From positions 1-31,826 of the forward strand of contig JBJTYE010000142.1 of the NCBI GenBank assembly GCA_046082625.1: DNA of 31,826 nucleotides, read 5' to 3'. The position numbers and the translations under genes are program-made. The DNA comes from Casp-actino8 sp046082625. Its GTDB lineage: Bacteria > Actinomycetota > Acidimicrobiia > Acidimicrobiales > Ilumatobacteraceae. The notes under the pieces are model-generated. The model was not told the origin of the DNA and searched no databases. It saw only the letters and a list, made by a program, of their open reading frames with translations. Shown one piece after another: positions 8,753 to 16,483 of this stretch. Position 1 is the stretch's first letter. Each line of letters starts with the position of its first letter.

Positions 8753-9130
8753 TCAGTCGCTCTCGGTGGCGTCCGATGCCGGTTCGCCTCCGGCCGGTTC
8801 GACGGAAGGATTGATCCGTCGCAGCATCGAGTTCCGCGAGATACGGATCTCCGTGTTCTCGGCGATTTCCAACCAGACGACGTCACCATCGATGGCGTTC
8901 ACGAATCCGTACATCCCCGAATTGGTGATGATCTCGTCGCCGACCTCGATCGCCCGTTGGAGTTCCTGGGCTTCGCGCATCCGGCGACGCTGCGGCCTGA
9001 TCATCAAGAAGTACATGGCGCCTCCGATCAGCGCCATGAAGAGCAAGGTGAACAGGAAACTGCCGCCGGGCTCCTCGGTGGTCGACGTGTCGGCGATCAG
9101 AGCCGAGAGGGAGGTGGTGAGAGACATCAT
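8753..9130 (-). CDS. yajC: YajC, SecDF-associated membrane protein
   Basis: Small accessory subunit of the Sec holotranslocon. The 125-residue protein has one membrane helix (about 24-43) immediately followed by the family signature FLMIRPQRRRMRE, then the cytoplasmic domain containing GDEIITNSGMYG. The acidic C-terminal tail is typical. Two ATG codons are adjacent (9130 and 9127) and the choice changes only one residue. GGAAG lies a few bases upstream as a modest ribosome-binding site. First gene of yajC-secD-secF-apt. Confidence 0.95.
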   Translation of the reverse strand: MMSLTTSLSALIADTSTTEEPGGSFLFTLLFMALIGGAMYFLMIRPQRRRMREAQELQRAIEVGDEIITNSGMYGFVNAIDGDVVWLEIAENTEIRISRNSMLRRINPSVEPAGGEPASDATESD

Positions 9131-9249
9131 CTACTTCCGTTACCGGGCGAGCCGGGTGCTGCGAGTCGGGCCTCGCGCCCGAACCGGACCAATGCTACTT
9201 CCCACCGCCGAGCGCACCGCAGGATCCCGATGCGCCGCCCCGGACCCTC
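9131..9249. other. 119-base spacer between tgt and yajC
   Basis: No gene is seen here. On the minus strand it holds a TAGCAT hexamer (9192-9197) that could drive yajC and a perfect 5-bp GC hairpin with a 5-base loop (9167-9181, CGGGC/GCCCG). There is no T-tract after the hairpin, so it is not a standard intrinsic terminator. The hairpin would fall in the yajC leader if TAGCAT is the promoter. Confidence 0.5.
9192..9197 (-). promoter_or_regulatory. Putative -10 element of the yajC-secDF unit (TAGCAT)
   Basis: TAGCAT fits TANNNT and is the best -10 candidate upstream of yajC. Transcription would start near 9185 and leave a leader of roughly 55 bases containing a GC hairpin. No convincing -35 element is visible. 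Confidence 0.35.
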
Positions 9250-10347
9250 TCAGCTCCAGACCTCGAGGATCTCCCGGCGCAGGGCCTGGAAGCGGGATTC
9301 GACGATGGCCGCTCGCATCCGAGACATCAGATCCAGGGTCCAGGCCACATTGTGCAGACTCAGCAGACGGGCGGCCGTGGGTTCGTTGACCTGGAAGAGG
9401 TGGCGCAGATAGCCCCGGCTGTGTCGCCGACAGACGTCACATGGACATTCGGGATCGACAGGACCGTCGTCGGTGGCGTGCTTCAGATTCTTCAGCTGCA
9501 GACGACCCTCCCCGGTGAGAGCCGTGCCGTGCCGACCGAGCCGGGTCTGCATGACGCAATCGAATTGATCGACGCCCAGGGCCACTGCCTCCACCAACGA
9601 TGCCGGATCGCCGACACCCATCAGGTATCGCGGGCGATCGACGGGCAAGAACTCGAGTGCCGCGGCCAGTGCCGGCAGCATCTCCTGGCGCGTCTCCCCC
9701 ACCGACAAACCGCCGATGCCATAGCCGTCGAAATCGAGCGCCACCGTCATCTCCGCGCTACGCCGCCGCCACTCCTCCGACACACCGCCTTGCACGATGC
9801 CGAAGAGCGATTGATCCTCGCGACCATGGACCCCTCGGGCCCTCCGAGCCCAGGCGGCGGTCCTCTCCACCGCTCGTCGGATCTCGATCTCGGGAGCCGG
9901 CAAGGCCGGACACACATCGAGGACCATCTGGATGTCGGCGCCGAGCAAAGTCTGGGTCGCGACCGCCGACTCCGGGGTGAAGCGATGGCGACTCCCGTCG
10001 TACGTGGAGCGGAAGGTGACCCCATCGTCGTCGACGTCGGGCTGCAGGGAGAAGACCTGGAATCCACCGGAATCGGTGAGCGTCAATCCCTTCCATCCAG
10101 CGAAGGCTCCGAGCCCTCCGAGGGCGGCCACGGTCTCGGCGCCCGGGCGCAGCATCAGGTGGTAGGTGTTGCCAAGGACGATTTCGGCACCGAGGGCCTC
10201 ATAGTCGGCGGCGCTCAAATACTTCACCGCACCTCTGGTCCCGACGGGCATGAAGCAGGGCGTTCGATACGTCCCTCTGGCCGTCGATGCCGACCCGGCC
10301 CGCGCCGCTCCGTCCGACGCCTCGACGCGGAATTCAATTGCGTGCAT
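9250..10347 (-). CDS. tgt: tRNA-guanine transglycosylase (queuine/preQ1)
   Basis: Exchanges G34 of GUN-anticodon tRNAs for preQ1, the first tRNA-level step of queuosine synthesis. The start at 10347 (MHAIEFRV) is chosen because GGAGG lies six bases upstream; an in-frame ATG five codons earlier is less likely. The 365-residue protein has the catalytic Asp of TDSGGFQ (D92), the nucleophile Asp of QFDCV (D263) and the zinc site C301-x-C303-xx-C306 with H332, which is the bacterial CxCxxC...H pattern. Two pocket segments deviate from the usual sequence: LDVCPALP replaces the common FDECTPYP, and VMQTRLGRHG replaces VLPTRxxRxG. The gene overlaps queA by 14 bases and ends the ruvCAB-queA-tgt run. 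Confidence 0.95.
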   Translation of the reverse strand: MHAIEFRVEASDGAARAGSASTARGTYRTPCFMPVGTRGAVKYLSAADYEALGAEIVLGNTYHLMLRPGAETVAALGGLGAFAGWKGLTLTDSGGFQVFSLQPDVDDDGVTFRSTYDGSRHRFTPESAVATQTLLGADIQMVLDVCPALPAPEIEIRRAVERTAAWARRARGVHGREDQSLFGIVQGGVSEEWRRRSAEMTVALDFDGYGIGGLSVGETRQEMLPALAAALEFLPVDRPRYLMGVGDPASLVEAVALGVDQFDCVMQTRLGRHGTALTGEGRLQLKNLKHATDDGPVDPECPCDVCRRHSRGYLRHLFQVNEPTAARLLSLHNVAWTLDLMSRMRAAIVESRFQALRREILEVWS

Positions 10348-11380
10348 CGGCACCCTCCGCATTCAGGTGTCGATTCAACAACATGGCATCACCGAAGGAG
10401 AGGAATCGATAGTCGCTATCCAAGGCGATCTCGTAGAGGTCTCGCCAGCGCGAGCCGATGAAGGCATCGATCATGACAAGAAGAGTCGTGCGCGGAAGGT
10501 GGAAGTTGGTCATCATCAGATCCACCACCCGCCAGTCGAAGCCTCGGTGGATGTACAACGATGTCCGCCCGGTGAGTTCGCCCGAACGGGCCGCACTCTC
10601 CAAGGACCGCACCGCCGTGGTCCCGACGGCCAGAACTCGACGAGCCCGCTCCACCTGGTCCATCACCTGCGACGGCACGTCGTAGAACTCCGAATGCATG
10701 GGGTGGCGCAGCGGATCATCCTCGGTGATGGGCCGGAACGTGTCGACACCGACCACCAACTCCACCGCTGCGATGTCCACCCCGACCGAACGGATGTCGG
10801 CGAGGAGCTCGGGAGTCAGATGCAGGCCGGCGGTGGGCGCGGCGGCCGAAGCCGGTCGCCGTGCGTACACGGTCTGATACCGGTCGGCCACGTCGGCTGG
10901 CACCTCGACGGAATCCAGGTAGGGCGGCAGGGGCATCCGTCCGCACACCGCCAGGAAGTCCAGGACATCGCCGGAATGGCACAGCTCGACGCAGAAGAGT
11001 CCGTCTTCATCGCCGCGCCCGCAGAAGAGGACCTCGGCCGAGGATTCCTGGTGGCGCAGGATCTCGTTCTCGCGCAGTCGACCGCCAGGACGGACCAGTG
11101 CCGACCACCGACGGGATTCCGGATCCAGGGCTTCCAACAGGAGAACCTCGACCTGAGCCCCCGTCGATCGTCGCAGTAGCAGTCGCGCCGGGAGCACCTT
11201 GGTGTCGTTCACCACCAGGAGGTCACCAGGTTCGAGGAAATCGACCAGGTCCCGCACTCGACGATGGCTCACGCCAGCCGCACCCTGGTCCACGAGGAGT
11301 CGCGCCGAGTCCCTTGGCTCGGCCGGAACCTGTGCGATACGCGACGCGGGCAGGTGATAATCGAAGTCCGACAACTGCAT
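10334..11380 (-). CDS. queA: S-adenosylmethionine:tRNA ribosyltransferase-isomerase
   Basis: Converts preQ1 in tRNA to epoxyqueuosine by transferring the ribosyl part of SAM. The 348-residue protein is normal length and shows the family hallmarks: the N-terminal FDYHLPxxRIAQxPxxPRDxARLL pattern, PGDLLVVNDTKVLPARL, and the YQTVYARxPASAAAPTAGLHLT signature in the middle. It starts seven bases after ruvB and overlaps tgt. The pair tgt-queA therefore acts on successive steps of one pathway. PreQ1 synthesis or uptake and queG/queH would have to be elsewhere. Confidence 0.96.
   Translation of the reverse strand: MQLSDFDYHLPASRIAQVPAEPRDSARLLVDQGAAGVSHRRVRDLVDFLEPGDLLVVNDTKVLPARLLLRRSTGAQVEVLLLEALDPESRRWSALVRPGGRLRENEILRHQESSAEVLFCGRGDEDGLFCVELCHSGDVLDFLAVCGRMPLPPYLDSVEVPADVADRYQTVYARRPASAAAPTAGLHLTPELLADIRSVGVDIAAVELVVGVDTFRPITEDDPLRHPMHSEFYDVPSQVMDQVERARRVLAVGTTAVRSLESAARSGELTGRTSLYIHRGFDWRVVDLMMTNFHLPRTTLLVMIDAFIGSRWRDLYEIALDSDYRFLSFGDAMLLNRHLNAEGADARN
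10354..10358 (-). promoter_or_regulatory. Ribosome-binding site GGAGG that sets the tgt start
   Basis: A perfect GGAGG core lies six bases before the ATG at 10347 and inside the end of queA. It decides for the second of two in-frame ATGs. Confidence 0.7.
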
Positions 11381-11387
11381 CGGACGC

Positions 11388-12437
11388 TCAAGAGAACAGA
11401 TCAGGGGGCAGATCGACCTTCGGTGCCGTCAATCCCAGGTGCTCGAAGGCCGTGGCCATGGCCACCCGACCCCGTGGAGTGCGGGCGATGAGACCCTGGC
11501 GAATGAGGAAGGGCTCGTACACGTCTTCCACCGTCTCGGGCTGTTCGCCGATGCTGATGGCCAATGTCGAGAGCCCCACCGGCCGACCGGAGAATTGGCG
11601 ACACAGAGCGGTCAGAAGGGATCGATCCACCTTGTCCAGTCCGAGATGGTCGACGCCGAAGACCTCGAGTCCGGCGCGAGCCGTGTCCAGATCCACGCGA
11701 CCCGAGGCGCGCACTTGACTGAAGTCTCGGACACGTCGCAAGAGCCGATTGGCGATACGCGGAGTACCGCGACTTCGGGTGGCGATCTCCCGGGTACCCG
11801 CACCGTCGATGTCCACCTGAAGGATCGTCGCCGCTCGCGCCACGATGGCCTCCACCTCGTCGACCTCGTAGTAGTCGAGTCGCGCCACGAGGCCGAATCG
11901 ATCCCGCAATGGCCCGGTGATCATGCCGGTGCGAGTGGTGGCTCCGACCAAGGTGAAGCGCGGCAGCGTGAGTCGGATACTCGACGCCGCCGGACCCTTC
12001 CCCACCACGATGTCCAACTGGAAGTCCTCCATCGCTGGATAGAGGATCTCCTCGACGGAGCGGCTGAGTCGATGGATCTCGTCGATGAAGAGCACGTCCC
12101 CGGCTTCGAGTTTGGTGAGGATGGCGGCGAGATCTCCCGGACGCTCGAGAGCCGGGCCAGAGGTGATGTGCAGACGGACACCCATCTCAGCCGCGATGAT
12201 CGTCGACAGCGTGGTCTTGCCGAGTCCCGGTGGCCCGGCGAACAACAAGTGGTCGACGGCCTCGCCGCGGCCGCGAGCCGCTTCCAGGACGATCCCCAAC
12301 TTCTCCTTGAGATCCCGTTGGCCGACGAATTCTTCGAGGGACTTGGGGCGCAATCCGGCTTCCTCGGACTCCTCCACGGCATCGTTCGCCGAGGCCCGCA
12401 ACACATCGGGGTCGGGAGCCACGAATTCGTCACGCAC
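11388..12437 (-). CDS. ruvB: Holliday junction branch-migration ATPase RuvB
   Basis: Hexameric AAA+ motor that drives branch migration on RuvA-bound Holliday junctions. The 349-residue protein has Walker A (AGPPGLGKTT, 67-76), Walker B (VLFIDEIHRL, 115-124), sensor 1 with arginine-finger region GATTRTG...LRDRFG (165-182) and the C-terminal winged-helix DNA-binding domain (SRGTPRIANRLLRRVRDF...). The start is a GTG that overlaps the ruvA stop by eight bases, indicating coupling. Length and motifs are fully normal. Confidence 0.97.
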   Translation of the reverse strand: MRDEFVAPDPDVLRASANDAVEESEEAGLRPKSLEEFVGQRDLKEKLGIVLEAARGRGEAVDHLLFAGPPGLGKTTLSTIIAAEMGVRLHITSGPALERPGDLAAILTKLEAGDVLFIDEIHRLSRSVEEILYPAMEDFQLDIVVGKGPAASSIRLTLPRFTLVGATTRTGMITGPLRDRFGLVARLDYYEVDEVEAIVARAATILQVDIDGAGTREIATRSRGTPRIANRLLRRVRDFSQVRASGRVDLDTARAGLEVFGVDHLGLDKVDRSLLTALCRQFSGRPVGLSTLAISIGEQPETVEDVYEPFLIRQGLIARTPRGRVAMATAFEHLGLTAPKVDLPPDLFS

Positions 12438-13014
12438 GACGCGACCCCAAGATACGCAGGGCGTAACGGAGGAGTTCCTCCTGGTCCGTGGTGGCTGGCA
12501 CGTCGTGCAAAGCCTGGCGCGCTTCGGTTTCGGTGTACCCGAGACCCATCAGCGCCTCGCGAACGGCACCAGTCGTCGACACGTCACCTCCGAGAGCGGA
12601 ACCGAGAGACGGAACCACCAGACGATTCTTCAATTCGATCATCAAGCGCTCGGCCGTCTTCTTCCCCACTCCGGGCACCAGAGTCAGCGCGCCGGTTTCT
12701 CCGCCGGCGACGATGTCGTACAAGGCCGGCGGCGTGTGCGTGGCCAGGATGGCCAATGCCAAGGACGGACCGATGCCATGTGTCGAGATCAGGATCTGGA
12801 AAGTCGCCTTCTCGTCGCGGTGCATGAAGCCGTAGAGGGTCTGGTGGTCCTCGCGGATGTGGTGGTACACGTGCAGGAACACCGGTGACGTGGGTTCGAG
12901 CTCGGCAAGGGCGCGCGGCGTGACGTGCACGACGTAACCGACACCACCGGTCTCCACCAGCACTTGCCCATCACCCAGGCGCTCGATCACCGCTCCCCGC
13001 AACGAGCCGATCAT
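12430..13014 (-). CDS. ruvA: Holliday junction-binding protein RuvA
   Basis: Tetrameric junction-recognition subunit of RuvAB. The 194-residue protein shows the N-terminal OB-fold (IGSLRGAVIERL...GGVGYVVHV), two helix-hairpin-helix motifs (STHGIGPSLALAIL and VPGVGKKTAERLMIELKNRL), and the C-terminal domain III that contacts RuvB (REALMGLGYTETEARQAL). Its ATG directly abuts the ruvC stop without a base between, and its end overlaps ruvB. The ruvC-ruvA-ruvB order is the common one. Confidence 0.97.
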   Translation of the reverse strand: MIGSLRGAVIERLGDGQVLVETGGVGYVVHVTPRALAELEPTSPVFLHVYHHIREDHQTLYGFMHRDEKATFQILISTHGIGPSLALAILATHTPPALYDIVAGGETGALTLVPGVGKKTAERLMIELKNRLVVPSLGSALGGDVSTTGAVREALMGLGYTETEARQALHDVPATTDQEELLRYALRILGSRRA

Positions 13015-13578
13015 TCAGGATCCTCTCCGACTGCGCATCCGCCCGGTCACCGTCTCGGCGCCAGCCGCCACCAGACGACGGTGCATCGGCGACACTGCGA
13101 GGTGACACAACGCCACCGCTGCCGCATCGGCGACATCGGGTGGATCGGGTGGAACGCTCAGTCCCAATCGCATCTGCACCATCTTCTGCACCTGAACCTT
13201 GTCCGCTCGGCCCGAGCCGGTCACGGACTCTTTCACTTGGTTCGGTGGATACTGCGCAACCTGGCACCCGGCACGGTGAGCCAATGCCAGGACCAGGCCA
13301 CTGGCCTGTCCAACACTCATGGCGGTTTGCACGTTCACCTGGAAGAAGACTTGCTCGATGGCCACAGCCTGAGGACGGAACTCGTCGAGCAGGTCCTGCA
13401 CATCGGTCCACAGTGCGGCCAGACGCTCTGGTAGATCGGCCTCGGTCGGCGTCCGCAACACCCCCAAGGACACGGATCGCACTGCGGCGACGCCGCCGTC
13501 GAGCACGGCATATCCGCAACGGGTCAGACCGGGATCGATCCCGAGCACCCGCAGATCCGGCTCGGTCGGGGCGAACAT
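13015..13578 (-). CDS. ruvC: Holliday junction resolvase RuvC
   Basis: Endonuclease that cuts Holliday junctions symmetrically. The four acidic catalytic residues are visible: D15 (LGIDPGLTRCGY), E75 (AIEQVFF), and D148/D151 (PPDVADAAAVALCH). At 187 residues it is normal length. The start is placed at the ATG at 13578: a TAGAAT hexamer ends seven bases upstream and no Shine-Dalgarno sequence is seen. An ATG six codons earlier (13596) would put the start codon upstream of that hexamer and is less likely. First gene of the ruvCAB-queA-tgt run. Confidence 0.96.
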   Translation of the reverse strand: MFAPTEPDLRVLGIDPGLTRCGYAVLDGGVAAVRSVSLGVLRTPTEADLPERLAALWTDVQDLLDEFRPQAVAIEQVFFQVNVQTAMSVGQASGLVLALAHRAGCQVAQYPPNQVKESVTGSGRADKVQVQKMVQMRLGLSVPPDPPDVADAAAVALCHLAVSPMHRRLVAAGAETVTGRMRSRRGS

Positions 13579-13585
13579 GCGTACG

Positions 13586-13591
13586 ATTCTA
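13586..13591 (-). promoter_or_regulatory. Putative -10 element of ruvC (TAGAAT, 7 bases before ATG)
   Basis: TAGAAT is one base from TATAAT and ends seven bases before the chosen ruvC ATG in the 79-base gap below bcp. The position predicts a leaderless transcript for ruvCAB-queA-tgt. Confidence 0.55.
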
Positions 13592-13657
13592 CCCATCGAA
13601 CGGTTCTGGTGTCGGCTTTCGACTCCGGACTCACCTGTCGTCGGTCGACCGGATCCG

Positions 13658-14107
13658 TCAGGAGACCTTGAGGACCGCCGTGATCTCGTCCACCGAGCGA
13701 TAGGTGAGACCGGCGATGGCCCGATGGGCATAGACCACTTTGCCAGCGGCGTCGACGACGAACACACTCCGTCGCGGGAAACCCAGCGGACCGAGGGTCC
13801 CGTACAGACCGGCCACATGCTTGTCCACATCGGCCAACAGGGGGAACTCGAATCCGTGCTTGGCGGAGAAGGCCTCGTGGCTGGGAACGTCCTGGGCCGA
13901 GATGGCCAACACCGTCGCATCCAGCGCTCGGAACTCGTCTAGTTCGGAGTTGTAGGTGTTCAGCTGCTTGGTGCACACCGCTGTGTCGTCACCGGGATAG
14001 AAAACCAACACCACCGGTCGACCAGCGAACTCCGACAAGGAGTAGGTACGGCCGCCGGTTCCCGGCAGCGAGAAATCGGGGGCTTGATCTCCGACGGCGA
14101 CGCTCAT
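13658..14107 (-). CDS. bcp: Peroxiredoxin, Bcp/PrxQ type, single-cysteine form
   Basis: Thiol peroxidase reducing hydrogen peroxide and organic hydroperoxides. The 149-residue thioredoxin-fold protein has the peroxidatic motif YPGDDTAVCTKQ with P38, T42 and C45. The position five residues later, where classical Bcp carries the resolving cysteine (C50 in E. coli), is Asn, and there is no other cysteine in the protein. It must therefore work as a 1-Cys enzyme relying on an external thiol; mycothiol is a plausible partner because a MshC-type gene lies in this window, but that is inference. A TAGAGT hexamer ends six bases before its ATG, suggesting an independent leaderless message. Confidence 0.93.
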   Translation of the reverse strand: MSVAVGDQAPDFSLPGTGGRTYSLSEFAGRPVVLVFYPGDDTAVCTKQLNTYNSELDEFRALDATVLAISAQDVPSHEAFSAKHGFEFPLLADVDKHVAGLYGTLGPLGFPRRSVFVVDAAGKVVYAHRAIAGLTYRSVDEITAVLKVS

Positions 14108-14113
14108 GGACCG

Positions 14114-14119
14114 ACTCTA
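14114..14119 (-). promoter_or_regulatory. Putative -10 element of bcp (TAGAGT, 6 bases before ATG)
   Basis: TAGAGT fits TANNNT and lies in the 40-base gap between yebC and bcp. Spacing to the ATG is six bases with no Shine-Dalgarno sequence between, as expected for a leaderless gene. Confidence 0.55.
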
Positions 14120-14147
14120 GAGGATCGGCGTCCGCCCCGACGTCTCC

Positions 14148-14894
14148 TCAGCCCACCGATTCCATGATCTCGTCGCTGATGTCGAAATTGGCGAAGACGT
14201 CCTGAACGTCGTCATTGTCCTGCAGGGCTTCCATCACGCGGAGAACCTTCTGAGCAGTCTCGGCGTCTTCGATGGCGATGGTGGTCGAGGAGACCATCGT
14301 GGACTCGGCCGAGAGCACCGACATGCCGGATCCCTCCAAGGCCGTCTTCACGTCGTACACGACCTGCGGATCCGTGGTGACGCGCCAGGACTCTCCATCC
14401 TGCGCCACGTCATCGGCGCCGGCGTCGAGCGCCGCCAACATCACATCGTCTTCGGAAGGCCCACCGGCGACATAGATCACCCCGCGGCGGGAGAACTGCC
14501 AACTCACGGCGCCGGGTTCGGCCATGGCTCCGCCCAACTTCGAGAAGATGTTGCGCACCTCCGACCCCGTGCGATTCCGATTGTCGGTGAGGGTCTCGAC
14601 CATGATCGCCACTCCACCCGGCGCGTACCCCTCGTACGTGATGGTCTCGTAGTCGTCGCCCTGAGCCTCGCCGGTGCCTCTCTTGATGGCGCGTTCGATG
14701 GCATCGTTGGTCATCTGGGCCGCCTTGGCCTTCTGAACGGCGGTCCGCAGGGTGGCGTTGGCCGACGGGTCACCTCCACCCTGGCTGGCCGCCACTTCCA
14801 ACTGGCGGGCGATCTTGGCGAAGAGCTTTCCCCGCGCCTTGTCGGCCGCGCCTTTCTTGTGCTTGATCGTTGCCCATTTGGAATGTCCGGACAT
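14148..14894 (-). CDS. yebC: YebC/PmpR family DNA-binding or translation-associated protein
   Basis: Member of the widespread YebC (TACO1) family; members have been described as transcriptional regulators and, for one subgroup, as factors that relieve ribosome stalling at proline runs. Which applies here cannot be told. The 248-residue protein has the family start MSGHSKWATIKHKKGAADKARG, then AKAAQMTNDAIERAIKRGTGE and YEGYAPGGVAIMVETLTDNRNRT. An AGAGGT ribosome-binding site lies about seven bases upstream of the ATG. It follows pdxT by 25 bases, and in mycobacteria yebC also lies by the pdx genes and upstream of ruvCAB. Confidence 0.95.
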   Translation of the reverse strand: MSGHSKWATIKHKKGAADKARGKLFAKIARQLEVAASQGGGDPSANATLRTAVQKAKAAQMTNDAIERAIKRGTGEAQGDDYETITYEGYAPGGVAIMVETLTDNRNRTGSEVRNIFSKLGGAMAEPGAVSWQFSRRGVIYVAGGPSEDDVMLAALDAGADDVAQDGESWRVTTDPQVVYDVKTALEGSGMSVLSAESTMVSSTTIAIEDAETAQKVLRVMEALQDNDDVQDVFANFDISDEIMESVG

Positions 14895-14919
14895 GTCGTG
14901 ACCTCTTTCGGTGGCGTCT

Positions 14920-15516
14920 CTAGGCGCGGCCGCGGGCGAAGGAATCGCTGCGCACCATTTCGATGAATAATTGATGGATGCGGACGTCCGGTGTCAGCTC
15001 GGGATGGAAGGAACTGGCCAGAACACGACCTTCACGTACGAGCACGGGTCGGCCCTCGACCGAAGCCAGGACCGTCACCGACGAGGCGACCTCTTCGATG
15101 ACGGGAGCGCGGATGAACACCGCGTGGAACGAACGTTCGAAACCCTCGACCACCAGATCGCTCTCGAAGGAATCGACTTGGCGCCCGTAGCCGTTCCTGC
15201 GCACGGTGACGTCCAGGGAGTCGAAGCCCACCTGATCGGCGCGACCGTCGAGGACCGTCCGAGCCAGGAGGATCAAGCCGGCACACGTCCCGAAAGCCGG
15301 CAATCCGTCCCGCAGGGCCGACCGAAGCGGACCGAACAGACCGGAGGACACGAGCAGGTTGCTCATCGTCGTGCTCTCGCCACCGGGAAGGACGATTCCG
15401 TCGATGCCGTCCAGGTCTTCCGGTCGACGGACACGCCGACCGACGACCCCCAGATCATTCAGGGTGTCGAGATGACAGGCGAATGCGCCCTGCAGACCGA
15501 GAACGCCGATGTTCAC
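14920..15516 (-). CDS. pdxT: Pyridoxal 5'-phosphate synthase glutaminase subunit
   Basis: Releases ammonia from glutamine and channels it to PdxS for PLP synthesis. The start is the GTG at 15516, giving MNIGVLGLQGAFACHL, the usual family beginning, with GAGG about ten bases upstream; longer readings have no family support. The 198-residue class I glutamine amidotransferase shows GGESTTMS, the nucleophile C78 in FGTCAGL and the His-Glu pair H171/E173 in SSFHPEL. It lies 25 bases after pdxS and is certainly its partner. Confidence 0.95.
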   Translation of the reverse strand: MNIGVLGLQGAFACHLDTLNDLGVVGRRVRRPEDLDGIDGIVLPGGESTTMSNLLVSSGLFGPLRSALRDGLPAFGTCAGLILLARTVLDGRADQVGFDSLDVTVRRNGYGRQVDSFESDLVVEGFERSFHAVFIRAPVIEEVASSVTVLASVEGRPVLVREGRVLASSFHPELTPDVRIHQLFIEMVRSDSFARGRA

Positions 15517-15541
15517 CTGGGGGCCTCGCTCGCACGTTCGC

Positions 15542-16435
15542 TCACCAACCGCGTTCGGCGTAGCGCTGATTGATCTCATCCATGCCGATACCGGTCATGG
15601 GGGCTCCGAGTCCCTTGCTGACCTTGGCCAGGATCTCGGGATTGTCGAAGTGCGTGGTGGCTTCCACGATGGCCTTGGCCCGCGGGCCGGGATTGTCGCT
15701 CTTGAAGATTCCCGAGCCCACGAAGACCGCCTCGGCTCCCAACTGCATGGCGAGCGCGGCGTCGGCCGGAGTGGCGAGGCCTCCGGCACAGAAGATGGGA
15801 ACCGGGAACTTGCCGGTACGGGCGATCTCCTGGATCAAGGGCAGGGGCGCCTGCAGGCTCTTGGCCCAATCGAACAACTCCGCCGAGTCGGCAGTGGTGA
15901 TCTTGCGGATGTCACCGAGGATGGATCGCAGATGGCGGACCGCCTCCACCACGTTTCCGGTTCCGGCCTCGCCCTTGGAACGGATGAGTGCAGCACCTTC
16001 GGAGATTCGCCGCAGTGCCTCTCCCAGGTTCGTGGCCCCGCAGACGAAGGGCACGGCGAAGGGGTACTTGTCGATGTGGTGGGACTCGTCGGCCGGAGTC
16101 AAGACTTCGCTCTCGTCGATGAAGTCGATTCCGAGAGATTGCAGGATCTGCGCTTCCACGAAATGGCCGATGCGAGCCTTGGCCATGACCGGGATGGACA
16201 CGGCGGCCTTGATGCCTTCGATCATCTCCGGATCGCTCATGCGGGCGACGCCTCCGTCCCGGCGGATGTCGGCGGGAACCCGCTCCAAGGCCATGACCGC
16301 ACAGGCCCCGGCGTCCTCGGCGATCCGCGCCTGCTCCGGGGTCACCACGTCCATGATGACACCGCCCTTGAGCATTTCGGCCAGGCCTCGCTTGACCGGA
16401 TAGGTACCCGTGACTCCTCGATCGTCGATGGACAT
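15542..16435 (-). CDS. pdxS: Pyridoxal 5'-phosphate synthase lyase subunit
   Basis: Builds PLP from ribose 5-phosphate, glyceraldehyde 3-phosphate and ammonia in the DXP-independent route. The 297-residue TIM-barrel has the substrate-binding Asp in GGVIMDV (D29), the Schiff-base lysine in IPVMAKARIGH (K86), the second lysine in IRSKGEAGTGN (K154) and the DFIDESEVLTPAD segment. A TAGCCT hexamer ends six bases before the ATG and no Shine-Dalgarno sequence is seen, so the pdxS-pdxT-yebC message is probably leaderless. Confidence 0.97.
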   Translation of the reverse strand: MSIDDRGVTGTYPVKRGLAEMLKGGVIMDVVTPEQARIAEDAGACAVMALERVPADIRRDGGVARMSDPEMIEGIKAAVSIPVMAKARIGHFVEAQILQSLGIDFIDESEVLTPADESHHIDKYPFAVPFVCGATNLGEALRRISEGAALIRSKGEAGTGNVVEAVRHLRSILGDIRKITTADSAELFDWAKSLQAPLPLIQEIARTGKFPVPIFCAGGLATPADAALAMQLGAEAVFVGSGIFKSDNPGPRAKAIVEATTHFDNPEILAKVSKGLGAPMTGIGMDEINQRYAERGW

Positions 16436-16441
16436 GCCGTC

Positions 16442-16447
16442 AGGCTA
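16442..16447 (-). promoter_or_regulatory. Putative -10 element of pdxS (TAGCCT, 6 bases before ATG)
   Basis: TAGCCT followed by GACGGC and the ATG. The first eleven bases (TAGCCTGACGG) are identical to those before hisS. Lies in the 48-base gap between the DUF3048 gene and pdxS. Confidence 0.55.
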
Positions 16448-16483
16448 ACGGTGCCGAGCGACGGACATCTCGGTGGACGGCCA

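Noticed and set aside
9167..9181. Intrinsic terminator (GC hairpin) between yajC and tgt
   Set aside because: The stem is perfect but only five pairs long and is not followed by a T-tract on either strand.
13579..13920. Extended N-terminus for RuvC reaching into bcp
   Set aside because: The extra residues are antisense-like shadow sequence of bcp; RuvC homology begins at LRVLGIDPG and a promoter-like TAGAAT lies just upstream of the chosen ATG.
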